From NCBI GenBank assembly GCA_026120185.1, contig JANUWF010001497.1, forward strand, positions 4,886,501-4,950,500: a DNA stretch of 64,000 nt, read 5' to 3'. Below the pieces are notes generated by a model. It was not told the DNA's origin. It ran no database searches and saw only the letters and a program-made list of their open reading frames with translations. The position numbers and the translations under genes are program-made. Source of the DNA: Voacanga thouarsii. Taxonomy: Eukaryota > Streptophyta > Magnoliopsida > Gentianales > Apocynaceae. Of the stretch, positions 56,087 to 64,000 are shown piece after piece (positions within the stretch are counted from its first letter, which is position 1; every line of letters begins with the position of its first letter).

Positions 56087-57922
56087 TGATAAGGCCTAAA
56101 TTGTCATATATTTTCATAGTTATTTAAGTACATTTTGTGACACTTTTAATATAATAACTAGTTATATTCCTTCCTATTTGATATTTCACTTATAAAAATA
56201 TTTTTTTTGGTGATTTTATACAAAAATAAGTGAATTTGGAGCTAATTGGATAAATTTCTAGTTCAGACCCGACACCAGGCTAAGAAGACAGACCTGACGT
56301 CGGGCCAAGTCTGGAGAAGAGAACAAAACAAAGTAGAAAAAAAAAAAAGAAAGACATTGAAATGGAAATCTAAATTGGAAACAAGAAAAGAAATAGCAAG
56401 TGCTTGCATGAAAGCCGCAGCTTGGTCGGCTTAACAAGGAGACAAAACGGAAATGAAATAAAAAGACTCGGTCGTTGTACATTGAACAAAAGAAAAATAA
56501 AACAAATAAAAGCTATAAAAGACAAAGCAACATCATGGGGAGGATGTAATACATCTTGGGAAGGATTCACAAGCTAAGTTGCGGCTTGGCTAAGCCGTGG
56601 CTTAGCAAGAAGACAACAAAAGAAAGGTGACTTTGGCGGCTAGGTGCAAAAGGAAAATCGGCTCGGGTGAGCTGATCTTAAGTTTTTGAGAAATTTAGGT
56701 GGCTTTATGGCTTGAGTAGCTTCATCGGCTCAAAGGAAGTTGTGGTGGCATCGCATAAGCTTTTGTTCAATTTAATTTCTGCAAAAGTGGCTCTTCAGTG
56801 CAAAACGAAAACAACAACGGAATGTCCAATTCTTTTTCAAATCATGCCGGTGGATTTATTTGAATGTCTATTAGAAAATTACTCCTTCTTGGTGTAGGAT
56901 TTTTAAGAAGTTCTTGTACCTATAAATAAGGCTATTCATGTATATAATTAGTGTGTGCCTGGTGTGGATCAATAGAGAAAATGTTAGAGTGATCACCACT
57001 ATTTTCTCTAGAGAAATTTGTCATTTAAGTAGCATTGGTTTTTAAAGAAGTTTCCATTGGAAATTGAACGACTTGTCTATGAGTATTTATCTCTTTCTTT
57101 TGTTTTCTTTTTCTTGAATAATGATGATTTTAATTCTTTAATTGTATTTAGATATTATTCTTAGATTATGATTTTGAGTTAATTTAGTTATTTGATTAAT
57201 TAATTATTTTCCTTAGTATTTGATTACTTGTTTTATTATGAAGTTGAGTAATTGATTTTTGTTATAACTTGCTTGAAAAAGGTGGTTGATAATGATTTCA
57301 ATTAATTAATTTCATATTTTTTATCTCTTAATTTGCTTGAAAAAGTGGTTAATTCTTAAGAACTTGGGTAATCAAAGGTTAGTTAATGATTGCTAGAATA
57401 TGGATTCATTGACTAATTTCATGTTTTAAATCACCTAGAATATAGAGGTTTATATGAGGATTGATTTTAATGCATCTTTTGGGTAGATTGGTTGAGGCAA
57501 AATATGTTCACTAATTTAACTAGAAGATAGTGATTCCATGAATTGCAAATGAAGTGGGTCTATTTTAAATCCTTCATGAGACCAAGATGATAATTGATTG
57601 TGATAATTGCTAAGTAGTTCATAGTCATATTTTTAAAGAATATTTGTGTAATTACATATGCTTTTATCCTTGAGTTATATATATATTTCTTTATTTTTCT
57701 TTTTATTATCTTATCATTTTATTAGGTTGGTTAAATAATGAATGAAAAGTGATTAGTGTATACTTGTTTCGTTGATGATCGATACTCGTTAATTCCTTAT
57801 ACTATACTTGCGATGAGTATACTTGCTCGTATGTGTATTTTGGAATTAATGCTTTAATTAAAACTTGACTAAGGGATGGATTTAAATTTAATAATTTTTA
57901 TACACCCAAAATTTACGCATTA
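56087..57922 (+). mobile_element. Solo LTR (gypsy, Tat/Athila-like) inserted in gag
   Basis: 1836 bp, starting TGATAAGGCCTAAATTG and ending ACGCATTA (CA decayed to TA). Target duplication AAGCT (56082-56086) / AAGCG (57923-57927) with one mismatch. The gag reading frame resumes at once: EA / KACQKLRELKH becomes contiguous when the LTR is removed. No internal region is present, so it is a product of LTR-LTR recombination. Confidence 0.8.
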
Positions 57923-58400
57923 AAGCGTGTCAAAAATTGAGGGAATTAAAGCATATTGGATCGATCCATGAGTACGTGAAGAATTTCTCAGCGTGCCTAC
58001 TTTAAATAATGAAGATGTCAGAGAAAGACAAATTCTTCACTTTCATAGAGGGACTAAAACCTTGGGTAGAAGTGAGCTCCATAGGCAAGGGTACAAGAGC
58101 TATCCCGTGCTATCACTGTAACTGAAGGGCTAGTTGATTTTTAGACAGAAGCCAGAAATGTTAGAGAACGACCTGCCCTTACTCAAGTGAAAGGAGGAAA
58201 CAATAAACCCTTCAGCTTAGCTTCACGAATGGTACGTAGGGGAGACAGAGCTCCTGCTCCAAGAGAAGAATTCCATTCCCACCAAAATAAAGTGGACCAC
58301 GAACAAAAGAAGAATGAAGCTAGTAAACCCTTTAGTTGTTTCCTATGCAATAACCCTCATCTCGTCTAGAATTGTTTGAGAAGAGTCCTAGTGAATGCTA
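57923..58400 (+). pseudogene. Gypsy gag, second part with zinc knuckle
   Basis: After the solo LTR the frame reads KLRELKHIGSIHEYVKNFSA, then MSEKDKFFTFIEGLKPWVE, the C-terminal half of the gag domain. Further on, frame 58187-58369 ends with a knuckle reading CFLCNNPH, L-V-stop, N-C. Spacing of the three Cys and the His is retained, but a TAG falls inside it. The whole is non-functional. Confidence 0.88.
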
Positions 58401-58554
58401 TCTACAAATCCAGAACGCTTGAAGTAACCCCTTCCACTTCTGGGCTATGACCTTTTCAGAGGCGGACCAAGTCCTAGAAGAGGGAGGCGTTGTAGGGGTA
58501 TTCTCTTGTAGCTGCAATGCTCTTTCTCAATAGGGGCCTAAAGTAGCCAACCTA

Positions 58555-59025
58555 GTGACCGTGGACAAAAAATTGAAGTCTAATTTAGAGGAACCAAACT
58601 TAAAAATTTATAAGGGAATGAGGCTTATATATGTTGACCTCATGGTAAATAGGAGACTTATCTGTGCGATGGTGGATACTGGAGATACCCACAACTACTT
58701 GGCCAACACAGAGGTGGAAAGGCTAGGCATAGTGCTAGAAAAAGGTACCAATCAAGTGAAAGCTATTAACTCGGCCCCAAAAGTCGTCGTTAGTATTGCC
58801 AGGGCGGTGAGAATGAAAATAGGGCACTTCAAAGGGAGGACCAATCTCACCATAGTTCAGATGGATGACTTCAAACTAATCCTTAGGCTCAAGTTCCTAC
58901 GGGACACAAAGACTGTGGTTTTTTCTTATGGTAACTCACTCTTAATTATAGAAAACAAACCATGTGTCATACCAGTGATGATTTGGAGAGCCTTGACTAA
59001 AAATTTATTTGCCTTCCAACTATAA
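58555..59025 (+). pseudogene. Gypsy aspartic protease region
   Basis: A 156-codon frame with the retropepsin active site AMVDTGDTHNYLA (Asp-Thr-Gly retained), followed by VERLGIVLEKGTNQVKAINS, a typical order of plant gypsy protease domains. It ends in a stop at 59023 before the RT. Frame continuity to the linker 59026-59170 (LPKELPPQRIMDHEIELVPG) is still visible. Confidence 0.9.
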
Positions 59026-59685
59026 AAGGGTTTTAAGCGCAAAGAAACCACATATCTAGTACACTTAAAGTGCGAAGAAGTAGAGGAGACATCGAGACTT
59101 GTACTGAAAGCTGTGAAACAATTATTGGAGGAATATGAGGATGTGATGACCAATGAGCTCCCAAAAGAACTTCCACCTCAAAGGATTATGGACCATGAGA
59201 TTGAATTAGTGCCTGGCACCAAGCCCTTGGCACGCACACTATATCGAATATCTTAGCTCGAACTTGCAAAACATCAAAACAGTTGGTAGAGATGCTAGAA
59301 TCCGATGTCATAGTACCAGCTAGATCATCTTATGGAGCTCTGGTCTTGTTCCAAAAGAAAGCAAACGGTTCCCTTTAAATGTGCATGGACTATCGAGCTC
59401 TTAACAAGATCACTGTTAGGAGAAAAAATCTGATCCCCCTACCAGTAGATTATTTTGATTAGTTAAGCAAGACAAAGTACTACTCCAAAATTGGCCTTTG
59501 TTGGTGATATTGGCAAATATGAATAAAGGAGGGGGACGAATATAAAACTACTTGTGTCACCCGATACAGAGCTTTTGAGTCCTTGGTCACGCCATTTAGG
59601 CTAACCAATGCTCTAACCACTTTTTGCACTCTTATGAATGAAGTACTGTAGGACTTTTTGGATTGATTTGTGGTGGTGTACCTTG
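59026..59685 (+). pseudogene. Gypsy reverse transcriptase, truncated before the catalytic Asp pair
   Basis: Landmarks in order: LPPQRIMDHEIELVPGTKPL, an R-T-L-Y-R-I segment, VEMLESDVIVPARSSYGA, CMDYRALNKITVRRKNLIPL (after a frameshift), [19 protein letters not shown] and FVVVYL. The next residues in intact gypsy elements are the two catalytic Asp of the YxDD box. Here LTR-A begins immediately after (59686). Several stops and frameshifts precede the break. Confidence 0.88.
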
Positions 59686-60487
59686 TGTTGGAATGTATAC
59701 CCTCTTAGACTAGGTTTCTGATGCAATTTTAACTAGTTTTAATAAAAATATTTTACTCAGAATTTGTTTGTGAAATCTTCTTTATATTTGTGCACGATTT
59801 TATTGGAAAAGACCTATTGTGTTTAAGTAAATGGTTCACGAAAATGGAGGTCTTTCACAGTAAGGTATGGACCATAGAATACTTAACATATAAACTATTG
59901 TTCTGAATTGGATGATGAGAATGGGAATATCATCATGAAAATGTTATTATGTTATGAATACTAAATAGGGAATGACCTACCTTTAGCCAATGAGTGATCT
60001 TCTTATTTCATAACACAAGCGTATTTTGAATACGTAGAATAGGATCTATAGTGGTAATTTTTAAAGTACTATGTAATAGAAACCTAGACTACTACTGCTA
60101 CAGCGTGGACTTGTAGTTTACAGTTTGAGTATAAGTTAGTAGTTTGACAAAGTTGGAAGTGTATGCTTTGATATACTATAGTTGAAGTTCTTGAAAATGA
60201 CCAATAAATTTGTATGTTAGGTATATGTGACTAATTAGTCAAGACAGACTTGTACAAAATAGTGTCTACATTATATCACCACTTATGGTTGTCTAAATGA
60301 TCTAATTGTCCAGGGCCTTGGGGAACATGACTTGGATATTGGCTTTAAAGTAGTTCCCTTGGAAAGCGGAAATATCTAAAGAAATCATGGATCATTGGAC
60401 AAGAAGCCAAAGGATGACAGATATCTTTTAGAGAGGTGTTAATACACTTTTTCCTTTTTAAATGAACGGCGATGTGCACAGGGGTTA
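59686..60487 (+). mobile_element. LTR-A copy 2, interrupted
   Basis: It starts TGTTGGAATGTATACCCTCT and is colinear with 29047-29850. It stops at AGGGGTTA where LTR-B begins. The remainder would lie beyond the window. Left flank CCTTG (59681-59685). Confidence 0.8.
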
Positions 60488-62436
60488 TGAAACCCCAGTC
60501 AAAACCAACCTTAGAGTAAGGGGGTTGGGATGTATAGCATATTTATTTGCATGTTTAAATATATTTTTGTATGATTTTATGTGCTTTGGATTTGTATTTT
60601 ATAGTCGAAAGGGCTTGATTATGTTTATTGAGTAAGAAGGGCAAAATGGTAATTTTAGCTTGAGGCGAAATTAGGGAGATAGCTTGAGGATTAAATAGGA
60701 AAGATATTTTGGAGAGAAAAAAAAAAAAAAACAAGAGTTGATGTGGTTTGATGGTTAGAGCCTTGGAGTTAATTCTTGAGGTCTTGAGTTCAAATTCAAT
60801 CATTGGAGTTTTAGCAAGGTTAAATTTTATTTTTGGTGAAGTAGACTATATTTTGGTCTTAGCTTGATTTAGGGGAGAGCAAGAGTGTTGTCCTAAGGGA
60901 GACATGATATGAGTATCCTAATCCTACTCTTATGCCCTACGCAAAATTCCTAAGAGGAATTCATTTCCTCTTGATCCTTAATTTTTCCTATCTCTCAATT
61001 CATTAGATTGGTCAAATTTGTTCTAGCCAATTTCATTCCAGAAATTTCAGTAAAGTGATGTGGTTTTGAAAGATCAAATTGCCTTAGTGAAAGGCATCAT
61101 ATGGTCTGAAAATGTAGAAGAGATGTGCAAGATTCCAAGAGAATAAATCCCTCTAGTGAACCTTCTAAAATTTCACTCTAGCTAGGTTCATTCTCCTTCA
61201 TGTCATGAGCTGAAATTTTTCCCAGCTTTATGTGCCTTCAAGGTGTCAAAATTCTTGACTATTATTCCCTCCCAAATGCTGCCAGAAAATGGCCCTTTTG
61301 ATCAGCATAGAATCTGGATTTTTTTGGCTATTTTCAGACTGCACAAAGATAGTGCAAAACAAGAAAAATTCCTGTGCAAATTGCAGCTTTGGAGGTCCGA
61401 AACCAAGCTGTTTTCTTCCAATTTTTGTGTAGCACCTTAGCCATATTTTTCCTCCATGTAGAAGGCTGGAAACCAGCCTTGAAAGCCCCTGAAATTCCCC
61501 TTCAATACCTCTGCAAATCGGCTGGAAAGATGGCAGCTAAAAATGCCCAGAAAAATTCCAGCCTTGCGAAAGATGCTGTACAGTAGTTTTTCCAGCTTTG
61601 TTTCCAAATTCTCTCCTAGCCGAAACTCCATCCTTTTTCTGCTCAAACCACCCTTAAACCTCCATTAACTGAACTTCATTGTCCTCCCTAAGTTCTGCAC
61701 GAAAATCCAGTCATGGCTGCCAAAAATATTTCCAAAAAAATTATGCAATCATGCCTTGATTTGGATACCAAAATTCCAGCCACCATGATTTAACAACTTT
61801 CCATAAAATATACCTCAAATAACCAGACCTTCCCTTCACCATTAGACTCCTTAATTTCGGCCACCATTAGCCTCCTTCAACCAGCTTTCATCCAGCCAAA
61901 ATTCTGCACAAGCAGTCGGCCATGGCAGATTTCCAAAAGCTCTTTCATAATCAAAGATATTCTTGAATATTTAGTTTCCAAATTTGCTTCCTAAAAATAT
62001 TCTTCAAGGATTCCAACAACTAGCCTTTCCTTTTCCCTTCCAAACCAGAAAAACCATCTACCTAAACCCTACAAACAAATCAGCAACCCTAATCCTCATG
62101 GAATTTCGGCAGCCTCCATCCAAAAGCTCTCTACTCTCTTCAACCTCAAGAACACAAGAACACCTACTCCTTCCTTTCATCTAATACCACTCCAAATCGC
62201 TTCAAACCACCTCTAAAAATTCCAGATTTCATCTATTCATTGCTGTGAGTCCATCCGTACCATTTTTAACATCAAACTCCAAAATCCAACTTGCACTTTT
62301 GGATAAAAAAATCAGAAATTTTGTGAAGGCTCAAGAACACCTTCAAGGTAGGATTATTCAATCAACTTCATCTTCGCTAATCTTTGATCTCTAATGAACA
62401 TATATGTGTTTAAGCATGCTAATGAACTTTCTTATT

Positions 62437-62473
<37 letters not shown>

Positions 62474-64000
62474 ACCGAACACTCCTTCACTCTCTTGGCC
62501 GAATGGTTTCTTCTCTATGGCCATGCTTCCTTCATCTATTTTGGACGGATTTAGGCATCTAGGGGTTGAGATTCATTCGAAACTTCTTCAAGATATTCAT
62601 CAATCAAGTAAGCCTCGTTAACCCTTCTTTTAAATTCTAGATTCATGTCTCTAGGATGATGTTGATAGAAGATGAATAATGAATAGGGATGAGTATATAT
62701 ATTGTTGTGATGAGTTGAGATTGAAACATGAATATGTTGGAGATGGGATTTATGCATGGATGGGTTATCTTGGTTGATTGTGTGATGTTTTGAGGTTTAA
62801 TGCATGTCTTCATGTCATAGGTAGTATTTTTGATCAAGTATGCTAGAGATTATGTTACCTTTTGTGAATAGGATTTATATTCATGATGATCTATTGAAAC
62901 CATGATTATATTTATGCTAGTAGAGGTTAGACCATGCCTTAGTAAGTCTAGATCTATGCTTATATGCTTGATTTGGATGATTTGATGAATTGAAGGATTG
63001 TATACATTTATGATTGTGATTAGCAAGTGGAATTATGATCATGATCTAGTTGTCCCTAAGCTAATTTTTATTGCATGAATAAAATATTTAATAATATGAT
63101 TTTGCTAGTAATTTCGAAAAAAAAACCCTAGGAAGGGTAGATTAGGATTATTATATATATAAAGGATATTTTAGTCAAATAAATAATAGTTTTTGCTTGA
63201 AAAATAAAATATATAGATATTATATAAAATAATGAAATCAACTAAAGCTTTTTATGGAAATAATCATAATTAGTAAAATACTTATTATTATAAATTTAAT
63301 TATTATCTTTTAATCAAAACCTATTAAAACTTATTTATTAATTTTCAAGCAAGACTCTTTAAAATTCATTTTCAACTAACATTAGTTATCAATTATTTTC
63401 TAACAATTAATTATTAATAAATTATTATTTTACCTAGTACCACCTAAGACTTTCATCAAATAAACTCTAAATTATTTTAGCAAGATTTAAACATTCAACT
63501 TATTAGTACCTATTTCCCAAAACTCTGATTATTTTAAATATCAAAATTAGCCTTGGCTTATAAACCTTTTTATTTATTAAAGCTTGGGACACTAGGATCA
63601 TGATAATAGTAAGTTGAGTTGTTTAAATTGAGAAAGTGGACTTTGACTTGAGTTTGATTGTGGTTGTATTTGCCCATGCGGGGTTAGGTCAGCAGTTGGA
63701 GACCTTTTATTGTGAGCAAGAATCAGGTAAGCTCCTGCATAAAACCTGTTTGATGCAAAAATGATTTTTATGGCAAGCCAAATGTAGAGTGCATTGACAC
63801 TCATTTCTGTAAAGGCAATTGAGGATTATTTCCGTTCTCATTTCAAATAAATAAATTATTTGCAAATCAAGGGGCGGTTTTACTCAAAACCTAAAAATCT
63901 TTCTAAATCCAGTTTTGCCCCAAACTTTGAAAATCCTTAATTGTCATTTTCAAGTGGAACTATGTTTTGTTCATTTTTTTTTCCAAGTGGGATACGTTAC
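60488..64000 (-). mobile_element. LTR-B copy 2, running off the window
   Basis: It starts TGAAACCCCAGTCAAAACC and is colinear with 32064 onward through to the window end, including the purine-rich block, the (CT)n run (about 62440-62470, longer than in copy 1) and the CATGCGGGGTTAGGTCAGC segment (about 63673). Whether an internal region follows cannot be seen. Confidence 0.75.

Noticed and set aside
1..64000. CRISPR arrays, tRNA or rRNA genes, bacterial-type operons
   Set aside because: No regularly spaced short repeats with unique spacers, no cloverleaf-like genes and no compact coding clusters are visible. The window is plant nuclear sequence.

Overview
This is a window of plant nuclear DNA. 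It is AT-rich, has no compact bacterial-style genes, and is dominated by decayed transposable elements that carry broken remnants of plant genes with GT-AG introns. The remnants (a CYP87-type cytochrome P450, a plastidic glucose translocator, cytosolic ribosomal protein eS7, a plant alpha/beta-hydrolase and a plant mobile domain protein) fit a flowering plant, most likely a eudicot. I cannot name the species. I found no gene that looks intact, and no tRNA, rRNA or CRISPR array.

Layout. (1) 1-5.4 kb: possible Mutator-type transposase N-terminus, then a minus-strand plant mobile domain (PMD/MAIN-like) pseudogene flanked by unusual AATGCGACC hairpins. (2) 5.76-21.22 kb: a candidate CACTA (En/Spm) element about 15.5 kb long with degenerate termini. 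It contains a CACTA transposase-associated-domain fragment, an inverted CACTA subterminal block, exons of a plastidic glucose transporter, an eS7 relic and a nested Ty1/copia element (copia-1, 12.96-18.33 kb). (3) 21.2-29.0 kb: two direct copies of a ~1.24 kb segment carrying LINE endonuclease remains. They bracket a heavily mutated Ty3/gypsy-like derivative with a tRNA-Asp-type primer site. (4) 29.05-36.56 kb: two long LTR-like units, here called LTR-A (~2 kb) and LTR-B (~4.5 kb). (5) 37.45-52.86 kb: a minus-strand CYP87-like P450 pseudogene split by a Sirevirus-type copia element (copia-2, 38,407-51,097, with ATATT on both sides). The 5' LTR of copia-2 is itself interrupted by a 2.23 kb CACTA-like element carrying alpha/beta-hydrolase exons. 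(6) 54.4-64.0 kb: a plus-strand gypsy element whose gag is split by a 1.84 kb solo LTR and whose reverse transcriptase is cut just before the catalytic Asp pair by LTR-A. That copy of LTR-A is in turn interrupted by LTR-B, which runs off the window.

How the parts relate. The genes do not form a pathway. The window is a record of insertion, capture and decay. Host gene fragments keep their introns, so DNA-level capture by CACTA-type transposons is the simplest explanation for the glucose-transporter and hydrolase pieces. The P450 is a former resident gene broken by retrotransposition. The sequence-supported nesting order is: P450, then copia-2, then the CACTA element with hydrolase; and gypsy, then LTR-A, then LTR-B.
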